NCBI RefSeq assembly: GCF_027244095.1 | Contig: NC_069662.1 | Location: 18,254,501 to 18,318,500 of the forward strand | Origin: Hemicordylus capensis | Taxonomy: Eukaryota > Chordata > Lepidosauria > Squamata > Cordylidae | Direction: 5' to 3' | Length of the DNA stretch: 64,000 nt | Part shown: positions 40,501 to 50,900 of the stretch, in pieces | How positions within the stretch are numbered: the first letter of the stretch is position 1 | Layout: each line of letters opens with the position of its first letter | Notes under the pieces: model-generated | Databases searched by the model: none | What the model was told of the DNA's origin: nothing | Seen by the model: only the letters and a program-made list of their open reading frames with translations | Position numbers and translations under genes: made by a program

Positions 40501-43500
40501 ACTTCTCGGCTGGGGGGGAGGGGGAGGGGGTGGCACCAAAGTCAAGCTTTGCCTAAGGTACCAAAAACCCAAGGGCTGTCCCTGATCGGGCTGTCCCTAG
40601 GGCAGGGCAGGCAGGGGGACTGCCCTATGCCCCGCTCTTTTAGCCCCCATTAACATTAACTGGAAGGGGGCCCCACACTGGCAGCCTGGCTGATTTGCCC
40701 CAGGCCCTGCACCCCACCAGAGCTCTCTAAGAATCACTCTGTTGTTGCCAACCCTCCAGGATTGGCCTGAAAGGTCTTCAGGTCACTACTGAAAGCAATC
40801 CCAGAGATGTCATGGCTTTGAAAAATATTGGGAAAAGACCGGATATCTTGGCTGCCCAGTTAGTTGGGGGTAACCTTTTAGCTGAAAGGCTGAATTCCTA
40901 CACATGTGAGTGTAAGCCTCGTTGAACATAGCAAGACTTAGGTTGCAAATGTTTTTTAACTACTTACTCTCTTCTTTATATATATATTTCTCTGAGATGT
41001 ACTTGTCGCCAATCCTATGCCTGGCAGCTTTCACGAGAGTTTGCGAGCAGCTGCCTATAGCGATGGGGTCAGGCTAGAGAAAGAATATGGCGGCGCTGGT
41101 GGCAGCCGGCCAAAGAAAACGGTGGCGGGTGGGCAGCCATGACCGGCAGATAGGCGGGTGGCTGCAACTGAAAGTTGGCTGGCCGGCTGGCAGGTAGAAG
41201 ATGGCGGCAGAGGCGGGTGGGAGGCGCAAAAGAAGAAGATGGGGCCAGGAGGGCAGCGTGCAGGGAAGAAGAAGAAGGTGGGCAGGGGGTGGGCAGGGAA
41301 GAAGACGGTGGGCAGGGGGTGGGCAGGGAAGAAGACGGGCGGGGGTGGGCAGGCAAAAAAGCAGTGGTGGTGGAGGTAGGTGGCAGGAGAAGGTGGCAGC
41401 GGCAGCAAACCAGGGGCGCAGATGCTCTGTGCTGGATCAGCTAGTAAATGATTAATTCTTGTGGCCCTTGTGCTAATGCGTCTCCTTTGTGCCCTGCTGC
41501 CCATGGACATAATAGACTTTTCACCTCATCCTGTTTGCCCCCTGGAACTCCTGGAAGGCCCAGCCCAGCCACACTTCCAAGCCACATCCAATCCTCTCTC
41601 AGCACAGGACCATCGTGGTGGCTTTCGTTTGCCAAATTTCCATCCTCTTCTAATGCCCAGCTATGCAACTAGATGAACTTACCACAGGTTTTTGGGTCAC
41701 AAGCTGTGAGGGAAAAGAGAGTTCAACCATGAGTAAATGTGTCCCAAATATTCGATTACTCAGAGATTGTTCACCTCCAAAGTGTTCCCAGGAGACTATC
41801 CACACAACCCTGTTCCAGACCTCCCTTTAGCCACCTTACCCCTAAATTCAAACGCCCCCCCCCCATACTTTAACCTCCCTACCTCTTGATCATTCTAGTT
41901 GCTCTCATGGAGGGGGCTATACTTTTGTTGTCGTGGGTCACATAGGGGATATAGGAGGTTCAAAGAGATTTTCAACATTAAGGAAATAATCCTAAATCAT
42001 ATTTCCAAAAATTGGAATTATGGGGGGAATATAATAGGACATGAGGTTGGAAGAGATTCTCTACCTTGTGTTTGGTGTTCCTTTAATGCCACTTTGAGTT
42101 TCATTGTGGTTTCCTTCCGGAATGCAACTAATTCTTCCAAGAGAGCTTGGTCTGGGGACAGAAGACATATGGGGGTTGGGGGCCCCTGCAAGACCCCTCA
42201 TTTATATTATGAAACGGGCTTGTATGACCAAGAACACACTGGGTGGAAGCGCCAGAGAGGAGGCACTGTCATTCCAAGGCCAAAGGGATCTTTAGGTGGG
42301 GAGTGATCAGGATCCCTACCTTTCAGAGAGGTTTGAAGCAGACCTCCTGTTTTTGACCGCACCTTCTTGATCAGATCATCCACTTTGGCTTTAACTGGGA
42401 AAAGGAAATGCGATAGGCTAGGGTAGCAGGAGGCACCTTGGTCTGCAGAGAGCCTGCACCAGCCGCATCAAGAGTAGAGATATTTATTTATTTATTAATC
42501 TATCTATCTATCACATTTTTATACCACCCAAAACTTACATCTCTGGGCGGTTTACAACAAAATAAAAACAGAAAGTAAAACATTAGTTAAAACAAACAAT
42601 TTTAAATATTTCAACAATTAAAAAAAATTAAACAACATTTTAAAACAGCATTAAAATAATTAAAACAATATTAATTAAATATTGCAGCAATGGATATTGG
42701 GTGCTCCCCTCAAAATATCCTCCACTCCCCCTTTTGCTCCCCCACTCACCAGATTGCAACTTTACAGTAAAGCGTCAGATAATAGTCATAGTCCCATAGC
42801 TTATAGTTCTATAGCTTGCTTGCTTGTTGCTTGCTGATTGATTGATTGATTGATTGATATACCACCCTTCCAAAATGGCTCAGAGTGGTTTACAACAAGG
42901 TAAAAACAATTAAAACAAGTTAACAGTTAAAATCAAACTATAAAAACAGAATAAAACCAATTAAACAATTCAAACAGCTAAAAGAACCCTGGAGAACCAG
43001 GGCAGCAATTTAAAACAGTTTAAAACAGGTTGTCAATCATTTAAAAACCCTGGAAGGCCAGGCCAAACAGATAGGTTTTAAGGGCTCTCCTGAAAGACAT
43101 TAATGATCTCAAATTACGGATTTCTGCCGGGAGTGCATTCCACAGCCCAGCAGCTACAGAGAAGGCCCACCTCTGAGTCGCTACCAGATGAACTGGTGGT
43201 AACTGGAGACAGACCTCCTCAGTTGACCTTAATGTGCAGCGTGGATCATGTAGAAGCTTGAATTAATTATCTTCAAAGGCTTCCCTCCATTGTTTAAAGA
43301 AGTCTCATTTACCCACTCCAGAACAAGCAGCACAAGCCAGGTAGGTAGGAGGTTCCACCAGCCCCACAGAATCCAGGGCCAACCCCATTAGCTTCCTTCC
43401 TAGCCAGAAATGGGGCTGGGTGAGACCATGTGTGCAGGGGGGGTGCAGCAGCAGGGTCATCTCTCTGGTAAATGTCTGCTCGCCGGGCCATTGCACTAGT

Positions 43501-46451
43501 CATGACCTCTCTGCTGCCCACCTCTGCCTTTGCTGCACCATGGTCTTGGACAAGAAGAGAAAACTAGCCTGGAAAGTAGACTGAAAGGTTTGACTTGGTC
43601 AGTATTTTCTAAGAGGAATCAGGCCCATTTTCTGAACATGTTTGAAAATGTCAAGCAAACTTCATTAGTAAGGTAAATAAACGGACAACGTTAATGACCT
43701 TACCAATGTCATTATTTAATGCGTAGCGGAGCAAAATCCTCGCTCCCCTAATAAAGTTCTTTGCTCCCTCAAGCTAATTGTTCTAGAGCTAGAGTTGCTC
43801 CTGACCAAGAGGGGGTCAAGCGACTCTGACGCGGCAGCTGAGAGCCAAAATAAACACACATCCTTCCCCTTGCTACAGATTAGGTAATGGCTACTTGAAA
43901 GGATGCTGGATGAGAGTTCAGGAGGTCAGTGGATGTTCCCAAAGGGGAGAGTTAATTCCCTGAAGAATCCTGGTGGAAGAAATCAGAAGAGTCTTGCAAG
44001 GTAGGACATATCCTTCACCTGCTCAGAGGGGCTGATGTGTGTGTAAAGAGAGAAGAGGGGAAGCAGCTTGTTACAGTTACAGATTAGGTGTGAGACAGAG
44101 ATACAGACTGAATTTTGGAAAGGCTGAAATGGAATCTGAGAGAGAGCACAGAGAGCTGAAGCACCTTAGCTTCAGCTAAGAGGGTTTCCCTCTAGAGATC
44201 TGATGTAATCTGTCATGGCTTGTAGGCATGCTCTGCTATGGGGGATGTGCAAAAAATTCGACCGAATCAATTTGAATTCAAATCAAATTCAAATCAAATT
44301 CAAATCGATTCGACTCGAAACTGCTAGCTCAGAATAGGATTTGTCCGAATTGATTCAAATTCATCTGAATTTGAATCAAATTTGATGTGAATTTGATTTG
44401 AATTCACCCATATTCAAGTTGATTCAAACGAATCCCTTTCTCTGCAAGTAGTTTCTAATCAAATTGATTTGGTCAAATGTTTTGCACATCCCTATCGGCT
44501 ATTTCAACTCCATCTATTATTTATGTATTTAACAAATGTATATACCGCCCAAAACTTATGTCCCTGGGCAGTTTACAATAAAAACAGCACAAATTAGAAC
44601 AGAACATTAAAAACAACTTACAATTTAACACAATATTAGAACTGTTAAAACTATTAAAAACTGTAAATCTAATGCTCAACGTATATTTGTAAGTGGGTCA
44701 ATATGCTATTAAGAAACCACTAGCCGACCCCCACACAGAGCATCTGTGTGCTCTTTGGGGCCAGCTACCTCCCCCCCACACACCTGCCCCAGTCTCTGGC
44801 CGGGCCCAGGCTGCTGGATAAGAGCGTCGCCGTGGCAGCCGAGGTGCTGCTGCTGCGGCCAGGACCGCCTTGCCTTGCCTCTGCGGCCTGCCTCTGCCTC
44901 TGCAGCTGGGCCTGCCGCAACCACAGCGGTCGGGCCGCTTCCGCCTCCGTGGTTCTCCTGGGTGCGCCTCAGCCAATCAGGCACCTCTGCTGCCCAGCCA
45001 ATCAGCTGGGTGCTGGGACGCATATTCCAAGGCACACCCAGGAGAATTAATATAATAGATAATCCTCCACTGAATCTCTTTTTCAAAGGAAGCCAGAATC
45101 TGAGAAGAACTGCACCCCTGGAACAACTTGTCACTTGGAGAAGTGGTTTACATAATCCCACGCACCACTTCTTTGTTGTCTCCTCTGTGTCAGATTTTCT
45201 CTTGTAAGCCCCTCAGGGCAGAGACCAGTCCCATGTTGTAATGTTCCATGTATATTGATGGTGTAAACAATAACAATATCAATAACAATTATTGACTGGA
45301 TTGGGGGTGGGTGGTAGCTTTGCTGCAAAAATGTAGCTGGACTGGAGGTCAAGAAATTGATTCTGTGATGGGGTTCTGTTTTTAAACAGGGGTAATGTAA
45401 TCTCCAGGGCGGGAGAAGGGGAACTTGCAGGTTAGAGCTATATTAAATTTAGGAGCAAGATCTCTGGAGAGAAAGTAGTTCATGAAATTTTAAGGCATAG
45501 CAGTGTGGAAAAGGGATAGCGCGGTTGGTATCATTAAAGTTTTCTTGTCATTTTTCTTTTGAAAATGTGCAGGAATCCTCCTGCTCTGACTCAGTATCAG
45601 GGTGGAGGTGGTTTGGCTGTGTTCAGACTCTACAGGGAAACTGACCCCTGCTAACTTGGCAAAGAGGCACCTTTTAAAGTGGTGATTCTCTTTATTTAGC
45701 AGAGGGAGAGTAACTGGCCCTCTCCACCCCCAGCACAGTACCCCTCCAGTGCCTGTTGCTGGTGTCTAACTTACGTTTCTTTTTAGATTGTGAGCCCTTT
45801 GGGGACAGGGATCCATCTTATTTATTTGTTGTTTCTCTGTGTAAACCGCCCTGAGCCATTTTTGGAAGGGTGGTATATAAATCAAATAAATAAACAAACA
45901 AACATTTACATTTAAAATAATCATCTTTAAAAGCTCATCAAATGTCACAGGCAAGGGTGCTCATTAGCAGTGATGGCATGGGCACTAGCCAACACTTACC
46001 AAAAGAACATTTCACACTGCAGTTCACAAACTGCCATAGACACACTAGCTGGGGAGAAATTACATTTTCTAACAAGTGTTCATTGGTGGAAAGACAAACA
46101 GTTCACCTGCAATAGTAAGAACTATTGGATTTATTGCCCAGTAAAACTATTGTCTGGGAAGGCCCCGAGTGTGTGATGAACTCATGATCATCAGCAGAGC
46201 AGAGCTGTACCTGCAAAGCCTGAAAACTGGCTGGTGGCATAGTGCAGGAAGAAATCCTCCTCAAGACCTCTGAGGAGCAAGCTGGCTCGTGCCTTGAGGC
46301 GCGTGTCATGGATTTGGCGTTCCACAACCTCAGCTCGGAGCTTGGCCAGATTCGTCTTGAAATTTTTATCACAATGTAGGCAGCTCCAAAGGCTTGTGGG
46401 CAAACAGACCAGCAGCAGCCACAGCAGTAAAGGAGGGTCTGAGACCAGCAT
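37538..46451 (-). CDS. IZUMO2: IZUMO family member 2
   Basis: A sperm transmembrane protein of the IZUMO family, without an Ig domain. Exons on the minus strand are 46451-46211, 42394-42320, 42151-42065, 41703-41683, 38899-38819, 37868-37745 and 37580-37538 (stop TAG). Borders are AG/GT; phases are 1,1,1,1,1,2. The sum is 672 bases, 223 residues (human IZUMO2: about 221). The signal peptide is followed by CLHCD (C24, C27). Then come helices including LLEELVAFRKETTMKLK (human LLEELVTLR), ACDPKTC (human ACNPKLC), hinge FDCRYCQETSAVC with a last Cys at 167, and FVDSQDRVSLRY (human FVDRQPRVALQY). The membrane helix spans about 193-212, with a short tail ITYWRNRMFEYV. The exon 5 donor is taken at GTAGGT after 38819; a second GT four bases on would break the frame. 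Confidence 0.93.
38285..38510 (+). mobile_element. MIR SINE, old copy, in IZUMO2 intron 5
   Basis: CAAGCCACTATACACTAGGC, CTCACTTGTGACATGGGAAT and TGTTAAATGCTATATAAATG fit the MIR core and 3' end. Confidence 0.7.
38627..38649 (+). repeat. (GT)n microsatellite
   Basis: About 11 GT units. Confidence 0.9.
38708..38787. mobile_element. Half of a hAT-type MITE
   Basis: Only the right arm: GGGGATTATGGGAGCTCTAG and AAGTTGAGCAGGCCTG. It lies 30 bases from IZUMO2 exon 5. Confidence 0.7.
38992..39345 (+). repeat. Unclassified CTAGCTG-start repeat
   Basis: ACTAGCTGGTCCGGTGCAGA start; a pyrimidine-rich middle with CCCTTCCCTT runs; CAAACTCTCACGACAGCTGC where 28690 has the intact TCTCGCGAGA. Confidence 0.6.
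39546..40588. mobile_element. Probable hAT-like non-autonomous element, about 1 kb
   Basis: Left CAGGGCCGGACCGTCC and right AAGGGCTGTCCCTG look inverted. No clean target duplication was found. It holds a nested MITE at 39651 and a worn foldback near 40400. Confidence 0.45.
39651..40007. mobile_element. MITE with about 30-base inverted ends, nested
   Basis: Left AGGCCCTTTCCAGATTACCC and CACTACAACA are mirrored by TGTTGTAGTG and CCAATCTGGAAAGTGCCT. The inside is unique text in this window. Confidence 0.8.
41030..41450 (-). repeat. Unclassified CTAGCTG-start repeat, reversed
   Basis: On minus: ACTAGCTGATCCAGCACAGA start, pyrimidine-rich middle with a CCCACCCCCTGCCCA repeat, then AACTCTCGTGAAAGCTGCC. 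Confidence 0.6.
42480..42700 (-). mobile_element. L2-like LINE tail in IZUMO2 intron 1
   Basis: ATACCACCCAAAACTTACAT and GGGCGGTTTACAACAAAATA, with TTTATT and ATCT repeats at the end. Confidence 0.7.
42835..43270 (-). mobile_element. L2-like LINE 3' end
   Basis: On minus: GGCCTTCTCTGTAGCTGCTG, GGAATGCACTCCCGGCAGAA and GAGCCCTTAAAACCTATCTG (WNALP-type ORF end), then a tail ending in ATCAATCAATCA. Confidence 0.78.
44240..44494. mobile_element. AT-rich foldback MITE with 8-base target duplication
   Basis: GGGGATGTGCAAAAAATTCG mirrors AAATGTTTTGCACATCCC. Flanks TCTGCTAT (44232-44239) and TCGGCTAT (44495-44502) differ by one base. The inside is built of AATTTGAATC-type words in both directions. 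Confidence 0.85.
44510..44690 (-). mobile_element. L2-like LINE tail
   Basis: ATACCGCCCAAAACTTATGT and GGGCAGTTTACAATAAAAAC in reverse orientation. Confidence 0.65.
44712..45055 (+). repeat. Unclassified CTAGC-start repeat, GC-rich copy
   Basis: ACTAGCCGACCCCCACACAG and AGCATCTGTG start; GGAGAATTAATATAATAGAT end. The inside is unlike its relatives except in being C-rich. Confidence 0.5.
45770..45905 (+). mobile_element. L2-like LINE tail
   Basis: TTAGATTGTGAGCCCTTTGG, GTAAACCGCCCTGAGCCATT and GGTGGTATATAAATCAAATA. Confidence 0.75.
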
Positions 46452-46669
46452 GGCTGACTATGCCACCAGATATGGAGGAACCTCCAGGTTCTGCAGACCA
46501 TGATATCACAATGGAGGCTGGTTATGGAATGTAGAACAGTTTGGATTTTAGAAGTCAGGATTTGTGGTAAGATCCTAAAGGTTTGCAAGCGGGTGGGCAC
46601 AAACAGACTAGAACCCAAGGATACTTCCATACCAAGCTTTTCTGCTTTTGCTTTTGACAGAGGGTCTGT

Positions 46670-47060
46670 CTAGACAGCACATTATTCCAGCATGAACACA
46701 TCTAATGATGTTAAACGCATTAAGGCTGTTCTCAAGAGCAGCCTAACCCAGGCTGTGTTAGGCTGCAGTACCAGGATTGGCACGGATCCTGGTGCTGCCC
46801 GCCTAGCCTCACTTTTCAGCCCAGCTTGGCGCAAGGACACCCTTAACCCTGGTGGCGGGATTGTGTGTGCGCTCAGGCTGCTTGCAGACAGAGATGGGTG
46901 CCTAGAGTGCTCATCTCACAGGGTTATCCTCCAATACACCTCACTTGTCATGCTGTGCATTGTGGGATACATGGAGGCTGGGATGCATTGTCCTGGCCTC
47001 TGGAGAGCTGCGCTGCGTAGGTGCAGGAGTGTGGATCAAGTGAGCGCGTAGTCCACGTTT
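46670..47060. mobile_element. Possible DNA-transposon remnant upstream of IZUMO2
   Basis: AAGGCTGTTCTCAAGAGCAG resembles GGGCTGTTCTCACGCTCC at 49193 and GGGCTATTCCCATGAGCAG at 22747. No second end was fixed. Confidence 0.35.
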
Positions 47061-47429
47061 CCCACCACCATTGAGGAATTGTCTGGGTGAATTTTTAAAG
47101 CTAAGTGTAGGTAAGTTTAGCGCAGCCTTCCTCCTGCCTGCCCTCCCCGCCTCCCAGTCACATGAATACCCTGACTGTGCAATTTCTTAGCACCATCTGC
47201 TGGCCACCTGCTGACAAGCCATGACAAACCCATATCTCTTTCAAGTCAGAATGAAAGCCATATTGAAAAGGCACGGGTTTTTCACGGGTTGTCAGAAAAC
47301 AGCACTAAAACATTACACAGTGTGTTTCAACATCAACTACTATAAATATGATATATTGCTTTTCAACAGCATTGTGTAGTCTTTTGTAAAATCTCTCATC
47401 AGAATTTGTGTTCATGCTGGGATAAATTG

Positions 47430-47730
47430 AGGAGAGGAGAGCTGGTCTTGTGGTAGCAACTCCAAGCATGACCCTTAGCTAAGCAGGGTCTAGTGTCATA
47501 TGAATGGGAGACTTGAGGTGTGAGTACTGTAAGATATTCCCCTTTGGGGATGGAGCCACTCTGGGAAGAGCAGAAGGTTCCAAGTTCCCTCCCTGGCTTC
47601 TCCAAGATAGGGCTGAGAGAGATTCCTGCCTGCAACCTTGGAGAAGCCGCTGCCAGTCTGTGTAGACAATACTAAGCTAAATGGACCAATGGTCTGACTC
47701 AGTATATGGTGGCTTTTCTATGTCCCTGTG
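47430..47730 (+). mobile_element. 5S rRNA-headed Sauria SINE
   Basis: TTAGCTAAGCAGGGTCTAGT and CATATGAATGGGAGACTTGA (5S-like), then the Sauria body with CCGCTGCCAGTCTGTGTAGA. Confidence 0.87.
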
Positions 47731-47910
47731 CCTTCTAGAGAGACCAGAGAATCCAGACAAAAATGCTGGCAGAACATTGTGTTCCTGTGTTTTGGGTTCA
47801 TCCTCTTGCCTCCCCGCCGCCACCGTTCTGATTTGTGACAATGGTTTCCTTCAATAAAAACACGCCACTGCAAAACTCTTAACAATATACAAATGTATTA
47901 GGCCCTTTGA

Positions 47911-50900
47911 CTATTTCTCAGAGGGTCCGTTGATTTGATTTCCCCCTGCTGTAGGTGGAAATAGCATAGCCAAGACAGGCAGTGCCCGGGAGAGCTGGGA
48001 GGTGATGTCATGGGCATCTCGTTGGCGCAGGTAGCAGAGAAATGCTGTCCACAAGAAGGAGCAGGCACCCACATAGGCGGTGCGCAAGATGGGAGGCACA
48101 AGAGTAAAATTCACCACCTGGTGGAGGGAGAAAGGAATTCCGGCATCAGTTTGAGGACTGAAGCATAGTGTCTTACAAGATATCTGCTCTGATCTGAGAC
48201 TGGTTGGGATTTGTCCTTGCATTACTTTGTTTGTTTGCTTGTTTGTTTATCAAAGTTGTAGACTGCCCCAAACTTGTGTCTCTCGGCAGTTGTTTGTTAT
48301 TTATTTGTTTGTTAGTTTGATATTCATATTCTATTTATTTATTAAATATACATATTTAAAATATTTATACTCCACCCCTCCAGTGTACTACTGCTCAGGG
48401 TGGTTCACAACAATAAGACTGCCTACAACCTTGGAGAAGCCGCTGCCAGTCTGTGTAGACAATACTGAGCTAGATAGACCAATGGTCTGACTCAGTATAT
48501 GGCAGTTTCCTATGTTCCTAAGATAGACACAGATACAATAAAAGCAATAAAATTAACTTTTTTTAAAAAGTCAGATTAAAAACCACAATCATTATTAGGT
48601 TCAAATTAAAACTGAAAATTATAAAAAGCTAAAGAACCTACCAGATATAACAAAATAATAATGGAACATTAAAAAGCCTCCTTTAAAAGGTGTGTTTTAA
48701 GATATTTTTTAAACACACTAATTGATACATTACATTTTTATCGCACCCTTCCTCCCAGGAGCTCCGGGCAGCCTACGTGGTCGTCCTCCCCACTTTTGTC
48801 CTCACAACAATCCTGTGAGGTAGGTTAGGCTGAGGGATTGTGATTGGTCCTAAGGCCACCCAGCGAGCTTCATGGCTCAGTGGGGATTTGCACCCGGGTC
48901 TCCCTGAGCCTGGGACTAGTCTGGCATTCTAATCACTGCATCACTCCAGTTTTTTGCAGACATCCAGTTCCTGACAGTCACTTGCGTCCATTGGTTTATT
49001 GTAGGGGTTCTGCTTCCGGCCTCCTGGGGTTGTTAGGGGCCTCAGAGTGGTGCAGGGGAGGACTTATACAGTCATCCTGGTTCTTCCTCTTAATATGGCC
49101 CACATTCCTACAGTTTTAAACAACTGCCTTGTTTCAGGGATGCAGAAATGCTGCTAGAGACGCTTTCCACACTATACTAGGAAAACCTTAGGGCTGTTCT
49201 CACGCTCCTCAGTAGGATAGGACAAGCATCCTTCCCAGGTTCGGCAGCTGTGTGCACTCCTCTTTTGTGATTGTGTGCTAGTAAAAAAAAAAAAAGTAGG
49301 AGTGGAAGGAAGTGATCTTGTGAGGCTCATGCATAGGATGAGGGCTCTGTCCTACCCTGCAGTTGTACCTGGTTGCTGAATGAGGAAGAAAGGTTTGGGC
49401 AGAACCCGTCTTGAGTCCGACACTTGTCCTCCCCTAATAATTATCATGTGAACGAGTCTCTTGTCTGCTAACTGCTCGGCCTGCAGTTGTTTAAATGCAG
49501 AGAAGCCCAATCAGGGGGGAAAGTTGGCAATCCTAGAATTCAACCACTGGGGTGAGGGTAGAAAAGAGAGGGCAGCCCCACTTACCTGGAATAAAGTCCA
49601 GCACAGTACTCCAGCCTGTAGGAGAAAATATGGCCATGTAAGTTTAGTGTTCAATATTAAGGTTAAGGGCTCCATAATAGTGCCTGGTTTGGGCAGACTA
49701 AGAGGTCATTAGTAGGGCAGCAACCTTCTGCCAGTTAATCCATTACAAACCTTTTCAACAGATGAAAAGTCATTTCTCATTCACCGCAACACATATTTGA
49801 AAAAAGATGATGTCATGCACGTGGTGAGGAGGAGGAGGAGGACAAGTACACCAGCCTTTTCTGTAGGTCCAGCTTCTGGTCTCCTGGGGTTGTTAGGGGC
49901 CTCAGAGTGGTGCAGGAGAGGGGTTTACACAGTCACACTGGTTCCTCCTCTTGTGCTGTGGTCCTTGGTGGGTTCCCCTCTGTCTCCGTTCTCAGAGAGC
50001 AGCGCTGAGAACATCATTGACTAGGACCGGGGAGACCTGAGTTCAAATCCCCATTCAGCCAGACACTTGCTGGGTGACTCTGGGCCAGTCACATCTCTCT
50101 CAGCCTAACCTACTTCACAGGATTGTTGTGAGGAGAAACTTAAGTATGTAGTACACCGCTCTGGGCTCCTTGGAGGAAGAGCGGGATGTAAAATGTAAAA
50201 TAAATAAAATTAAAAAATAGCCCTCTGCAGAGGTGGTAGGCCTCCCACCCACCCACCCCTTCCCACATCCTGTTTCCCACTTCCATTTTGCCCCGGTCTC
50301 ATGCTGTTACCAGCTTTGTTGCCAGCAGCTCCTTGTTCCGGGGTGCGCGCTGAGCAGGGCTCAACAGGGCACATGCTGGTCCAATCTTGGCCCATCCACT
50401 GCACCACCAGAGAGGAAAGGAGGCCCTGAAGGCGGGATGTCACACTCCTTGCATGCCTTGCCATTGGCTGTGGGGCCGCAATGGTATCCAGGCCACACAG
50501 CACCCCGGCATTAATTTTTAAAGTATATGTACACATAAAAGCTATAGATATCAAATATCATAATAGAAGAGGTATTCTCCCTTCTCTTCCACACAGGAGG
50601 GAATACTTCTTCCAAAATGGTGTCTGCTGAAATATATGTAGAGATAATTTAAAAACAAAGAGCGGATGCATCCCACACACACACTTCAGCATCAGCAATA
50701 TCCACATTAAGCAGAACGTGGTGTCGTGGCTAGAGTGCCAGACTAGGGCCCGGGAGACCCGAGTTCAAATCTGCATTCAGCCATGAAACTAGCTGGGTGA
50801 CTCTGGGCCAGTCACTCTCTCTCAGCCTAACCTACTTCACAGGGTTGTTCTTGTGAGGAGAAACATAAGTATGTAGTACACCGCTCTGGGCTCCTTGGAG

